DNA from: Erythrobacter aureus
GTDB taxonomy: Bacteria > Pseudomonadota > Alphaproteobacteria > Sphingomonadales > Sphingomonadaceae
Length of the DNA stretch: 64,000 nt
Assembly: GCF_003355455.1 (NCBI RefSeq)
Contig: NZ_CP031357.1
Span: 1,218,501-1,282,500, forward strand
Reading direction: 5' to 3'
Positions 36,969-45,851 of the stretch are shown here, piece after piece. The notes beneath the pieces were generated by a model, which ran no database searches, was not told where the DNA came from, and saw nothing but the letters and a program-made list of their open reading frames with translations. Position 1 is the first letter of the stretch; the number at the start of each line of letters is the position of its first letter. A program made the translations under genes and the position numbers.

Positions 36969-37412
36969 CTAGCCCTGGCGCGCGATATGGTCTGCCTCGT
37001 TGCTGGCGAGGCGGTCCACGCGGTCGTTTTCTTCATGGCCTGAATGGCCTTTGACCCAGTGCCATTCGACATTGTGCCGTTCGGTCAATTCGATCAGGTC
37101 GTGCCACAGTTCCGCATTGCGGACCGGTTTGCGGCTGGCATTCACCCAACCGCGTTTCTTCCACCCGTGGACCCACTTGGTGATCCCGTCGATCAGATAT
37201 TTGCTATCGGTGTAGAGATCGACTTGGCAGGGCTCGATTAATGCGCCCAAGGCCTTGATGGCAGCGGTCATCTCCATCCGATTGTTGGTGGTTTCGGCTT
37301 CGCCGCCGCTGATTTCCTTCTCATGCGGTCCCATTCGCAGCAGCGCGCCCCAGCCACCCGGACCGGGATTTCCCTTGCAGGCGCCATCGGTAAAAATTTC
37401 GACCTTTTTCAT
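36969..37412 (-). CDS. rnhA: Ribonuclease HI
   Basis: 147 residues from ATG 37412. The active-site set of RNase HI is complete: Asp9 (FTDGA), Glu47 (NNRMEM), Asp69 (YTDSKY), His123 (VKGHSG) and Asp133 (DRVDRLA). The basic handle WVHGWKKRGWVNA that grips the hybrid is present. It removes RNA from RNA-DNA hybrids, including primers and R-loops. Its start overlaps the thrB stop by ATGA (37409-37412), so it is translated with thrB. Confidence 0.97.
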   Translation of the reverse strand: MKKVEIFTDGACKGNPGPGGWGALLRMGPHEKEISGGEAETTNNRMEMTAAIKALGALIEPCQVDLYTDSKYLIDGITKWVHGWKKRGWVNASRKPVRNAELWHDLIELTERHNVEWHWVKGHSGHEENDRVDRLASNEADHIARQG

Positions 37413-38365
37413 GCGAAGGCGCTTTGACCTGCTGCACGATAGAATTCCAGCCGCCGCATGAAATCCATCGGGTTCTTCCGCTGGACCAGGGCATCCTCGG
37501 GCGTGTCGAGCCAATCTTGCGCACGGCTGGCGATGAACCGCAGACAGGCTCCTTCGGCCAATAAGGGCAAGGCCGACCGTTCGATTTCGTTCAGCGGACG
37601 GGTTTCTTCATAGCCTTCGACAAGCGCGCGACCGAGCCGTTCGTCGAACTGCTCTCCGCGGGCGTCGAAGCACCAGGCCGCATGGGTCACCGCCAGATCG
37701 TAGGCCATGGCGCCGGTGCAGGCGAAATAGAAGTCGATAATTCCCGTAACCCGCTCGCCGAGCATCAGCACATTGTCCGGGAAAAGATCGGAATGGATGA
37801 TCGATTGCGGCAATTCCTCGGGCCACTTACGCAAAATGCCCGCGCCGATCTCAAAAATGGCGGGAAGCTCCGTATCGATACCGTGCAGGGCGGCTGTTCC
37901 GCATTGTCGTAAGATGGCCAGCGTATCGGCGGGGGCGAGATCGTTGGGTCTTGCCCTAGGAAAATCACGGGCTGCCAGATGCGCCCGTGCCAGCGCACTT
38001 CCTACCGCGCGGGCTTGCCCAGGTTCCGGACTGGTCGGCGAAACGCCTGGTAGAAACTCGATGAGGGCTACGGCCTTGCCATCGATCATGCGCCAGGCAT
38101 CGCCCGCACTATCGTGAATCGTGCGCGGCACCGGGCAGCCGGCTTCCGAAAGATGATCGAGCAGACCCAGGAAGAAAGGCAGATCCGCCGTGTCGATCCG
38201 CCGCTCGTACATGGTGAGGATGAAACGCCCCTCGCTCGTTTCCACCAGCCAGTTCGAATTCGACACGCCTTCCGCGATGCCCTTGGCGGAAACCAGATCG
38301 CCGACATCGTAATGCGCGATGAGGCGCGCCAGCTCCTCCGCGGCGAGGTGGGTATAGACGGCCAC
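37409..38365 (-). CDS. thrB: Homoserine kinase (ThrB, APH-fold type)
   Basis: 318 residues of the aminoglycoside-phosphotransferase-like homoserine kinase found in alphaproteobacteria, not the GHMP type of E. coli. It opens MAVYTHLAAEELARLIAHYDVGDL. The kinase loop is IIHSDLFPDNVLML with the catalytic Asp, and the metal Asp is in GIIDFYFACTG. The enzyme phosphorylates L-homoserine for threonine synthesis. The operon order ispH - thrB - rnhA, with one-base and overlapping junctions, is common in this class and supports the call. Confidence 0.95.
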   Translation of the reverse strand: MAVYTHLAAEELARLIAHYDVGDLVSAKGIAEGVSNSNWLVETSEGRFILTMYERRIDTADLPFFLGLLDHLSEAGCPVPRTIHDSAGDAWRMIDGKAVALIEFLPGVSPTSPEPGQARAVGSALARAHLAARDFPRARPNDLAPADTLAILRQCGTAALHGIDTELPAIFEIGAGILRKWPEELPQSIIHSDLFPDNVLMLGERVTGIIDFYFACTGAMAYDLAVTHAAWCFDARGEQFDERLGRALVEGYEETRPLNEIERSALPLLAEGACLRFIASRAQDWLDTPEDALVQRKNPMDFMRRLEFYRAAGQSAFA

Positions 38366-38366
38366 G

Positions 38367-39350
38367 TTATTCGGTGAGTTGGCGAGGGAGCTTGAAGATC
38401 ATGTTCTCTTCGGCCGAGGTGACGATTTCCTCGTCGACCAGCCGCCAGTCGGACAAACGATCGACGACCTCGCGTACCAGCTTCTCCGGAGCCGATGCCC
38501 CGGCGGTAAGGCCCACGGTGCCGACGCCTTCGAGCCAGCTCGGATCGATTTCGTCGGCGCGCTGGATGAGCCTCGCCTCGGTGCCCATCCGATCCGCGAC
38601 TTCGACAAGCCGGAGCGAGTTCGAGGAATTGGGCGCACCGATGACCAGCACCAGATCGCAGCTCGCCGCGATCTGCTTGACGGCGGCCTGCCGGTTGCTG
38701 GTGGCGTAGCAGATGTCCTCCGCCTTGGGCGCGACAATCTGCGGGAAACGTTCTTCCAGGGCGCGGATGATATCGCGCGTATCGTCCACCGAAAGCGTGG
38801 TTTGCGAGAGATAGGAAAGCGCATCGTCGGGCGAGAAATCCAGTTGCGCGACATCCTCAACGGTTTCGACCAGAGTGATCCGGCCCTCGGGAACCTGCCC
38901 CATCGTTCCAATAACTTCCGGATGGCCGGCATGGCCGATGAACAGGATGTGCTGCCCCTTTTCGATCTGACGCTCGGCCTGGCGGTGGACCTTGCTCACC
39001 AGTGGGCAGGTGGCATCGACATAGAGCATCTTGCGCCGCTCGGCCTCCGCCGGGACGGTCTTGGGAACACCATGCGCGCTGAACACGACCGGCGCATCGT
39101 CGGGCACCTCGTCCAGTTCATCGACGAAGATTGCGCCCTTGGCTTTCAGGCTGTCGACGACATAGCGATTATGCACGATCTCGTGCCGGACATAGACCGG
39201 GGCACCATATTTTTGCAGCGCCCGCTCGACAATTTCGATCGCCCGATCGACACCGGCGCAAAAGCCGCGGGGCGCAGCGATCAGCAGTTTGAGCGGGAGG
39301 CGCGGGTCGCCATCGGAAACGGCAGGCGTGGATGGAAAGGGGGCATTCAT
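38367..39350 (-). CDS. ispH: 4-hydroxy-3-methylbut-2-enyl diphosphate reductase
   Basis: 327 residues. The three Cys that hold the [Fe-S] cluster are Cys31 (PRGFCAGVDRA), Cys115 (DATCPLV) and Cys214 (DICYATSNRQ). HAGHPEVIGTMGQVP and SFNSS-like PNSSNSLRL complete the substrate site. It makes IPP and DMAPP, the last step of the MEP isoprenoid pathway, and feeds quinone and carotenoid synthesis. Its stop is one base from the thrB start on the same strand. Confidence 0.97.
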   Translation of the reverse strand: MNAPFPSTPAVSDGDPRLPLKLLIAAPRGFCAGVDRAIEIVERALQKYGAPVYVRHEIVHNRYVVDSLKAKGAIFVDELDEVPDDAPVVFSAHGVPKTVPAEAERRKMLYVDATCPLVSKVHRQAERQIEKGQHILFIGHAGHPEVIGTMGQVPEGRITLVETVEDVAQLDFSPDDALSYLSQTTLSVDDTRDIIRALEERFPQIVAPKAEDICYATSNRQAAVKQIAASCDLVLVIGAPNSSNSLRLVEVADRMGTEARLIQRADEIDPSWLEGVGTVGLTAGASAPEKLVREVVDRLSDWRLVDEEIVTSAEENMIFKLPRQLTE

Positions 39351-39447
39351 GTGTCGCCCTCTAGCGCTTTCGCGCGGGCCAAGCTAGGGCAAGCCGCAGC
39401 CTCCAGGGGCTATGAATTCGAATGACCGCAAAAGGGAAATTAGCCGC

Positions 39448-40101
39448 ATGACCATCCGTACTCGCCTTCTTCCCGCGCTTGCCCTTGGCCTGGCGTTGGC
39501 CGGTTGCGCAAGGGAAGGTGAACTGGTCGTCGATCAGGGCGTCGGCATTTCCGCAGTCCGGACGACTTGCCCAGCCGTTGGAATTCCCGATTACACTGGC
39601 GATATCACGACGTTTCGCGCACCGGGTGCGATCACGATCGCAGACCTCGACGTGACGGCGGCGATCACCAATCTTCGTTCGAGCTGCAACGAAGAAACGG
39701 GCGACCGGGTGTATACCGAAGCGACGTTCGATGTGGTTGCGCGCCGTGCCGATACGCGCGGCAGCCGCACGGTCACCTTGCCCTATTTTTCGACAGTGGT
39801 CCGCGGCGGATCGGCCGTGGTGACGAAGCGTGTCGGAAGCGTGACCCTGCAATTCGCCGACGGGCAGGAACGCACTCAAACGCGGGGCACTGCCGGGGCC
39901 TATGTCGATCGCGGCGCCGCAACGCTTCCGGCCGATATTCGCGAACAGATCACCCGCAAGCGCAAGGCCGGCGATCCCGACGCCGCACTCGATCCGCTGG
40001 CCGATCCGGCCGTGCGCGCAGCGGTGCAGCGGGCCACCTTCGAGTTGCTGATCGGGTTTCAACTGACCGAAGACCAGCTCCGCTACAACGCCACGCGCTA
40101 A
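39448..40101 (+). CDS. Hypothetical lipoprotein
   Basis: 217 residues from ATG 39448 (AAGGG upstream; an in-frame ATG at 39412 lacks support). The lipobox LALAGC gives acylated Cys20. The mature part has a mostly beta pattern with TFRAPGAITIADLDVTAAITNL and VYTEATFDVVARRA, then a helical C-terminus. I do not recognise a named family. Similar exported proteins beside argS are, as far as I recall, frequent in sphingomonads. It is 47 bp upstream of argS on the same strand and may share its transcript. Confidence 0.75.
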   Translation: MTIRTRLLPALALGLALAGCAREGELVVDQGVGISAVRTTCPAVGIPDYTGDITTFRAPGAITIADLDVTAAITNLRSSCNEETGDRVYTEATFDVVARRADTRGSRTVTLPYFSTVVRGGSAVVTKRVGSVTLQFADGQERTQTRGTAGAYVDRGAATLPADIREQITRKRKAGDPDAALDPLADPAVRAAVQRATFELLIGFQLTEDQLRYNATR

Positions 40102-40148
40102 GCGCGCTCGCATCTTGCCATTTCGCGCCGATAGTCTAGGCGCGCGCC

Positions 40149-41888
40149 ATGGCTGATATGCAGACACTTCACGCGGCCTTCGTGGCTCGCATCGATGCGG
40201 TATTGAACGCTCTCGAAATGGAGGGCGTCCTGCCCGCCAACACATCGCGCGCCAATGTGACGGTTGAGCCCCCGCGCGACCCCGCGTATGGCGATCTGGC
40301 GACCAATGCGGCGATGGTCCTCGCCAAGCAGGCGAAGACCAATCCGCGCGCGCTGGCCGAGAAGATCGTCGAGCATCTCCAGCGCGAACCCGACATTACC
40401 GAGGCGACCATCGCCGGTCCGGGCTTCATCAATTTGCGTCTGTCGCCCGAGGCATGGCGCCGCGAATTGCTCGCCATTTCAAAGCTGGGCGAGGATTACG
40501 GCCGTTCCGACATGGGTAAGGGCGCGACGGTCAATGTCGAATATGTCTCGGCCAATCCGACCGGCCCGATGCATATGGGCCATTGCCGCGGCGCGGTGGT
40601 GGGTGATGCGCTGTCGGGCCTGCTCGAATGGGCCGGTTATCGTGTCACGCGCGAATATTACGTAAACGATGCGGGCGGTCAGGTGGATGTGCTCGCCCGT
40701 TCCGCGCACCTTCGCTATCGCGAGGCGCTGGGCGAGGACATCGGCGAGATTCCCGAAGGTCTCTACCCTGGAGACTATCTGAAACCGGTGGGTGAGCGGC
40801 TCGCGCAGGAATTCGGCACGGCCTACCAGGACGCGCCCGAAAGCGAGTGGCTGGAGCTGTTCCGTCAGCGCTCGGTCGCCGCGATGATGGAAATGATCCG
40901 CGAGGATCTGGCGCTGCTTGGCATCCATCACGACCTGTTTTCTTCCGAAGCAGAATTGCAGGCTGCAAAGAAGCCCGAGGCGGCGGAAGCCTGGCTCCGT
41001 GAACACGGTTTCGTCTATGACGGCGTGCTCGAAGCGCCCAAGGGCAAGGCTCCGCCCGAGGATTGGGAGCCGGTCGAGCTACCGCTGTTCCGCTCTACCG
41101 AATTCGGCGACGATCAGGACCGCCCGATCAAGAAGTCGAACGGCGCCTGGACTTATTTCGGTGCCGATCTCGCCTATCACTTCCAGAAGGCCGAAAAGGC
41201 CGACGCACTGATCGACATATGGGGCGCCGACCACGCAGGTACGGTCAAGCGGATCAAGGCCGCAGTCGCCGCGCTGACCAAGGGCGCGGGGCGCGACGTG
41301 CCGTTCGACGTCAAGCTGGTGCAGATGGTCAAGCTGCTGCGCGACGGCGAGCCGGTCAAGATGTCCAAGCGTTCGGGCACTTTCGTTACGCTGGCGGATG
41401 TCGTGAACGAGGTGGGCAAGGACGTGGTGCGCTTCACCATGCTGACCCGCAAGCCCGACGCACAGATGGAATTCGACTTCGCCAAGGTGGTCGAGGCCTC
41501 GAAAGACAATCCGGTCTTCTACCTGCAATATGCGCATGCGCGCATCCATTCGACCCTGCGCAAGACAGGCGTCGAGCCGAGCGACACGCATTTGGACCGT
41601 CTCGGCGAGGAAGAGCTCGCGCTGGTGCGCGAGGCTTCGCAATTCCCGCGCGTGGTCGAATCCGCCGCCAAGGCGCGCGAACCTCATCGCATTGCCTTTT
41701 TCCTCGGCGATCTCGCCGCCGCCTTCCACAGTTTCTGGAATGGGGGTAATGACGATCCGTCGAAACGGATCATTCAGGAAGGCGATCCCGAACTGACCGC
41801 TGCGCGGCTGTTCTTGGCTACGCAGATCGGGCAGGTGATCCGCAACGGGCTTGCGATCCTGGGGGTCGAAGCGGTCGAGGAGATGTGA
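40149..41888 (+). CDS. argS: Arginyl-tRNA synthetase
   Basis: 579 residues. The class I signature HMGH is at 142-145 (NPTGPMHMGHCRG) and the KMSK loop KMSKRSGTF at 404-407. The N-terminal ArgS additional domain (about 5-90, TNAAMVLAKQAKTNPRALAEKIV) and the C-terminal DALR anticodon domain (about 460-579, FYLQYAHARIHS) are both present. It charges tRNA-Arg. It is followed after 2 bp by the SPOR gene, the start of a conserved alphaproteobacterial block. Confidence 0.98.
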   Translation: MADMQTLHAAFVARIDAVLNALEMEGVLPANTSRANVTVEPPRDPAYGDLATNAAMVLAKQAKTNPRALAEKIVEHLQREPDITEATIAGPGFINLRLSPEAWRRELLAISKLGEDYGRSDMGKGATVNVEYVSANPTGPMHMGHCRGAVVGDALSGLLEWAGYRVTREYYVNDAGGQVDVLARSAHLRYREALGEDIGEIPEGLYPGDYLKPVGERLAQEFGTAYQDAPESEWLELFRQRSVAAMMEMIREDLALLGIHHDLFSSEAELQAAKKPEAAEAWLREHGFVYDGVLEAPKGKAPPEDWEPVELPLFRSTEFGDDQDRPIKKSNGAWTYFGADLAYHFQKAEKADALIDIWGADHAGTVKRIKAAVAALTKGAGRDVPFDVKLVQMVKLLRDGEPVKMSKRSGTFVTLADVVNEVGKDVVRFTMLTRKPDAQMEFDFAKVVEASKDNPVFYLQYAHARIHSTLRKTGVEPSDTHLDRLGEEELALVREASQFPRVVESAAKAREPHRIAFFLGDLAAAFHSFWNGGNDDPSKRIIQEGDPELTAARLFLATQIGQVIRNGLAILGVEAVEEM

Positions 41889-41890
41889 GC

Positions 41891-42586
41891 ATGGCGGCGT
41901 CGACGCCCTACGATACGGACGAGGATTGGGAGGGTGAGGGCCAGCTGGACCTTGCCGATGACGAAAGCCTGCCGTGGCTCGAAGCGGGTGAGGACGAGGA
42001 CGAAGCAGCGGGCTTCGACACGTCGCGCCTGTGGCTCATGGGCGTGCTCGCGCTGGCTCTGCTCGCCGTGGTCATAGGTGGCATCTGGTTCTTCTCCAAC
42101 CAGGCCTCCGACGAGCCCCCGGCCGATGGCAGTGTAATCGCCGCGCCGGACGCCCCCTATAAGACCAAGCCCGAAAACCCGGGCGGCAAAACCTTTGCCG
42201 GGACGGGCGACACGAGCTTTGCCGTGGGCGAAGGGCAGACGCGCGAAGGAAAGTTGGCCGAACCGGCTGCCGCTCCCGCAGCGGGTTCGGGCGAGTCTGC
42301 TAGCCCAACCATTGCCTCGACGGTCAATGCGGGAAGCCGCAGCGCGCCTCTGCCCGGCACGGCGGTTCAAGTCGGTGCCTATCCTCGCCGCGCCGATGCC
42401 CAGGCTGCGTGGTCGAACCTGACCCGCCAGACCGAAGCGCTCAATGGTGTGAAGCACCGTGTGGTCGAGGCTCAGGTCGATATCGGCCGCGTCTATCGCC
42501 TGCAGGCGCTGGCCGGGGATCGCGCCTCCGCCAACCGGCTATGCGCTGCGCTCAAAGCCGATGGGCTCGCCTGTTTCGTCAAGTAG
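41891..42586 (+). CDS. SPOR-domain membrane protein
   Basis: 231 residues from ATG 41891; a GTG at 41885 overlapping the argS stop is possible. An acidic cytoplasmic N-terminus (DEDWEGEGQLDLADDE) comes before one membrane segment (about 48-70, LWLMGVLALALLAVVIGGIWFF). A Pro/Ala/Gly linker and a C-terminal SPOR domain (about 155-231, AVQVGAYPRRADAQAAWSNL ... VYRLQALAGDRASANRLC) follow. SPOR domains bind septal peptidoglycan lacking stem peptides, so it likely works at the division site. It has the usual place after argS. Confidence 0.92.
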   Translation: MAASTPYDTDEDWEGEGQLDLADDESLPWLEAGEDEDEAAGFDTSRLWLMGVLALALLAVVIGGIWFFSNQASDEPPADGSVIAAPDAPYKTKPENPGGKTFAGTGDTSFAVGEGQTREGKLAEPAAAPAAGSGESASPTIASTVNAGSRSAPLPGTAVQVGAYPRRADAQAAWSNLTRQTEALNGVKHRVVEAQVDIGRVYRLQALAGDRASANRLCAALKADGLACFVK

Positions 42587-42657
42587 CTGCCGAATTTCCA
42601 CACTTGGCACACAGCGCGCGCTTGCGCGGCTGGGGTGTTAGCGTCACCGTACCGCGC

Positions 42658-43680
42658 ATGACACCCGCCATTTTCGGCATTTCCGGCCTCGACCTGACAG
42701 CCGAGGAACACGCCTTCTTCAAGGACGCCGATCCGGCGGGCTACATCCTGTTCGCGCGCAATTGCGATAACCGCGATCAATTGCGCAAGCTGACCGACGA
42801 TCTGCGCGCGATCCATGGCCGCGACCGACTCATTATTTCGATCGATCAGGAAGGCGGCCGCGTCGTCCGGATGAAACCGCCCGAGTGGCAGCGCTATCCG
42901 GCGGGTGAGGCATTCGCCAGGCTGTGGGACATCGCCCCGGCGTCCGCGATCGAAGCGGCGCGGGTCAATGCCGAGGCCATGGGGCGCGAGCTTGCCGAAA
43001 TGGGCATCACGGTCGATTATCATGCACCCTTCGATGTCCGGCGCCCGGAAACCGACGATGTGATCGGCGATCGGGCGCTGGGCAGCGAACCGATGCAGGT
43101 CGCGGCGCTGGGGCGCGCAGTGCTCGACGGGATGGGCCGTGCGGGCATCGTGGGGTGCCTCAAGCATATGCCCGGGCATGGCCGTGCAACCTGCGATTCG
43201 CACAAGGAGCTGCCGCATGTCGCCGCCAGCGATGTGGAACTCGCGATCGACATAGAGCCGTTCCGCACACTGGCCGCTCATCCGTTGGCGATGAGCGCGC
43301 ATATCGTGTTCGAGGCGTGGGATGCGGAAAACCCGGCAACGCTCTCGAAAACCGTTATCAGCGAGATCGTCCGCGGGAAGATCGGTTTCGACGGTCTGCT
43401 GCTGTCCGACGATATCGACATGGAGGCGCTGGACGGGACGATTGCCGAGCGTTCGGTCCGCGCGCTGGCGGCGGGTTGCGACATCGTGCTGAATTGCTGG
43501 GCTAAAATGGACGATCAGATCGCCATTGCCGAGCGCTGCGGAAGCATGAATGCAAAGACCCGCGAGCGGCTCGAACGCGTGCATGCGGCCATGTGCGACG
43601 CGCAAGACGGCACCGATACCGAAGCACTGCTCGCGAAGCGCGATGCCTTGCTGGCAATCGCCGAGGGCCGCGCCGCATGA
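42658..43680 (+). CDS. nagZ: Beta-N-acetylhexosaminidase NagZ
   Basis: 340 residues from ATG 42658; there is no clear SD and the reading frame is open further upstream, so the start rests on the match to the family start (MTPAIFGISGLDLTAEE). GH3 NagZ motifs: KH at 169-170 in LKHMPGHGRATCDSHKELP, where the DSH loop holds the catalytic His, and nucleophile Asp251 in LLLSDDIDMEAL. DQEGGRVVR is at the N-terminal site. The cytosolic enzyme removes GlcNAc from anhydromuropeptides in wall recycling. It overlaps scpA by ATGA. Confidence 0.95.
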   Translation: MTPAIFGISGLDLTAEEHAFFKDADPAGYILFARNCDNRDQLRKLTDDLRAIHGRDRLIISIDQEGGRVVRMKPPEWQRYPAGEAFARLWDIAPASAIEAARVNAEAMGRELAEMGITVDYHAPFDVRRPETDDVIGDRALGSEPMQVAALGRAVLDGMGRAGIVGCLKHMPGHGRATCDSHKELPHVAASDVELAIDIEPFRTLAAHPLAMSAHIVFEAWDAENPATLSKTVISEIVRGKIGFDGLLLSDDIDMEALDGTIAERSVRALAAGCDIVLNCWAKMDDQIAIAERCGSMNAKTRERLERVHAAMCDAQDGTDTEALLAKRDALLAIAEGRAA

Positions 43681-44486
43681 CCAGCGACGGTCTCCTGTTC
43701 GCCGATGCCGATGCGGATACGCAGGAGGAATGGGATGGTATCGCGCGGGACAGACCGGACGACGGAAATGCGCTTTATCTCGAACTCGACGGGTGGGAAG
43801 GCCCGCTCGACCTGTTGCTCGACCTCGCGCGGCGGCAAAAGGTGGATTTGCGGTCGATCTCGATCCTGGCGCTGGTCGACCAGTATCTGGGCTATATCGA
43901 CCGCGCCGAAGCGCTGAAGCTCGAACTGGCAGCCGACTATCTCGTGATGGCAGCGTGGCTTGCCTATCTCAAATCGGCGATGCTCCTGCCCAAGGAAGAG
44001 CAGGAAGACCCCAGTCCAGAAGAGCTTGCGCTCAAGCTGCAACTGCGCCTCCAGCGCCTTGGCGCGATGCGCGATGCGGCAGCGCGGTTGATGGGGGGCG
44101 ACCGGATCGGGCGCGACGTGTTCCTGCGCGGCAACCCCGAAGGTCTCGACATCGTGCGCAAAACGAAATGGCGCTGCGATCAGTTCGCGCTGATCGAGGC
44201 CTATGGAAGGGTCAAGGCACGCACCGCGCCGGCCATCCATATGGTCCGCGAACGGCCTGTCATGACGCTCGAATCCGCTCTCGACCGGGTATCCAACATG
44301 CTTGGCGTGACGCTGGACTGGATGGAACTGCGCGATTTTCTTCCGCCCCATGCCGAACCGAGGCTCAAGCGTTCCGCGCTGGCTTCCAGCTTCGTTGCGG
44401 CGCTCGAACTGGCGCGGCTGGGCAAGGCGGAATTGCAGCAGGAGGATACTTTCGGACCCCTGCGCCTGCGTCGGATGCCCGGCTGA
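43677..44486 (+). CDS. scpA: Segregation and condensation protein A
   Basis: 269 residues. After an acidic N-terminus the ScpA kleisin core is clear: LELDGWEGPLDLLLDLARRQ, DLRSISILALVDQYLGYI and AADYLVMAAWLAYLKSAMLLP. A winged-helix-like C-terminus ends with LASSFVAALELARLGKAEL. It joins ScpB and SMC in the condensin that organises newly replicated chromosome. Its start overlaps the nagZ stop by four bases and its stop overlaps the scpB start by one. Confidence 0.95.
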   Translation: MTSDGLLFADADADTQEEWDGIARDRPDDGNALYLELDGWEGPLDLLLDLARRQKVDLRSISILALVDQYLGYIDRAEALKLELAADYLVMAAWLAYLKSAMLLPKEEQEDPSPEELALKLQLRLQRLGAMRDAAARLMGGDRIGRDVFLRGNPEGLDIVRKTKWRCDQFALIEAYGRVKARTAPAIHMVRERPVMTLESALDRVSNMLGVTLDWMELRDFLPPHAEPRLKRSALASSFVAALELARLGKAELQQEDTFGPLRLRRMPG

Positions 44487-45100
44487 TGGACGACCTCGTC
44501 CGCGCCGTCGAAGCCGCCTTGTTCGCTGCGGAAGAACCGATGACGGCAGAAGCACTGGCGGGCTTTCTCGGCGATGCAGCGGTGGGCGATGTCCGCGCGG
44601 CGTTGCGCCGCGTCGCCGAAGACTACGAAAAACGCGGCATCCACCTCGTCGAGCGCGGCAAGCGCTGGCATTTCGAGACCGCACCCGATCTCGCGCATCT
44701 TCTGCGCCGCGAGAAAGAGCAGCTCCGCCGTCTGAGCCGCGCGGCGACCGAAGTGCTGGCGATCATCGCCTATCACGAGCCGGTCAGCCGCGCCGAGATC
44801 GAATCGATTCGCGGCGTGCAGACATCGGGTGGCACGCTCGACGTGCTGATGGAGGCAGGCTGGGTGAAGATCGCAGGACGGCGCGAAGTGCCTGGGCGCC
44901 CGACGATTTATGCGACGACGCCCGAATTCCTCGATCATTTCGGCCTGTCGAGCCGCCGCGACCTGCCCGGAATCGCGGAATTGCGGGCGACCGGCCTGCT
45001 CGATCCTGTAGAAGATGCCTATGAAGAGTTGATCTCCGACCCCGCAGCCGGTGATTCGGACGCAAAAGAGGATGGTGAAGAGGCCTCGAGTGAAGCCTGA
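44486..45100 (+). CDS. scpB: Segregation and condensation protein B
   Basis: 204 residues. Tandem winged helices are visible: VRAVEAALFAAEEPMTAEALA at the N-terminus, and RAATEVLAIIAYHEPVSRAEIESIRGV with GWVKIAGRREVPGRPTIYAT for the second. It forms the ScpA2-ScpB2 subcomplex with SMC. The acidic tail (DSDAKEDGEEASSEA) is common in alphaproteobacteria. A GGCGCT/AGCGCC stem at 45102-45123 lies in the 60 bp before tatA, without a T-run. Confidence 0.95.
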   Translation: MDDLVRAVEAALFAAEEPMTAEALAGFLGDAAVGDVRAALRRVAEDYEKRGIHLVERGKRWHFETAPDLAHLLRREKEQLRRLSRAATEVLAIIAYHEPVSRAEIESIRGVQTSGGTLDVLMEAGWVKIAGRREVPGRPTIYATTPEFLDHFGLSSRRDLPGIAELRATGLLDPVEDAYEELISDPAAGDSDAKEDGEEASSEA

Positions 45101-45160
45101 CTGGCGCTAGGCCGCGGCAGCGCCTATATCGTCTGCAAGCAATTCGAAAGAGAAGGTCCC

Positions 45161-45391
45161 ATGGGTCTCAGTGTCTGGCAGATCGCCATCATCGCCATCG
45201 TCGTCCTCGTCCTCTTCGGTCGGGGTCGCATCTCCGAAATGATGGGGGATTTCGGCAAGGGCATAAAAAGTTTCAAGCAAGGCATGAATGAAGACGAGGC
45301 ACCTGCAAAGCAGATTGGCCACGAGGCGAAGCCCGCCGACGAAGGGCTGACGCCGGACCAGGTCAAGCAGCAAACCACCGACACCAAGTAA
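45161..45391 (+). CDS. tatA: Twin-arginine translocase subunit TatA
   Basis: 76 residues. One N-terminal membrane helix (MGLSVWQIAIIAIVVLVLFG) is followed by the FGRGRISEMMGDFGKGIKSFKQG amphipathic helix and a charged tail, the TatA pattern. It oligomerises to form the passage for folded proteins. SD GAGAAGG lies upstream. tatB starts 24 bp later. Confidence 0.96.
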   Translation: MGLSVWQIAIIAIVVLVLFGRGRISEMMGDFGKGIKSFKQGMNEDEAPAKQIGHEAKPADEGLTPDQVKQQTTDTK

Positions 45392-45415
45392 GTTCGCGAG
45401 AAGGCGAGGCAGGCC

Positions 45416-45850
45416 ATGTTCGATATCGGCGCCAGCGAGCTGCTGGTGATCGTCATCGTGGCGATCCTCGTGATCGGCCCGAAGGACATGCCCAAGGCGC
45501 TGCGTCACGCAGGCCGCTGGATCGGCAAGCTGCGCCGCATGTCGAACCATTTCCGCGCCGGACTCGACGAGGTCGTCCGCCAGGCGGAAATCGAGGAAAT
45601 GGAAGAGAAGTGGGCCGCGCGGAACAAGGATATCATGGCCAAATATCCCGACGGTTCGACGCCCGAGGCGGGGGCGCCCGAGAACCTGCTGCCCAACGAA
45701 ATGGAGCCGCTTTCTTCGGCAGGCGAGGTCCCAGACGCGGACGCGGCGGCCGAGGCGGCGATCGAGCGCGCCGCGCCGGTGAAAGCGCCCGAGCATTCGA
45801 ACGAACCGCCATTGCCGCTCGACCCGCCCCACGCGGGCAAGGACGCCTGA
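45416..45850 (+). CDS. tatB: Twin-arginine translocase subunit TatB
   Basis: 144 residues. MFDIGASELLVIVIVAILVIGPKDMPKALR is the membrane helix with the GPK(D/E)-P hinge of TatB, followed by an amphipathic helix and a Pro/Ala/Glu-rich tail. It binds twin-arginine signal peptides together with TatC, whose gene starts one base after this stop. Confidence 0.95.
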   Translation: MFDIGASELLVIVIVAILVIGPKDMPKALRHAGRWIGKLRRMSNHFRAGLDEVVRQAEIEEMEEKWAARNKDIMAKYPDGSTPEAGAPENLLPNEMEPLSSAGEVPDADAAAEAAIERAAPVKAPEHSNEPPLPLDPPHAGKDA

Positions 45851-45851
45851 C

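Noticed and set aside
45102..45123. Terminator between scpB and tatA
   Set aside because: The GGCGCT/AGCGCC stem has no T-run; it may be only a local structure.
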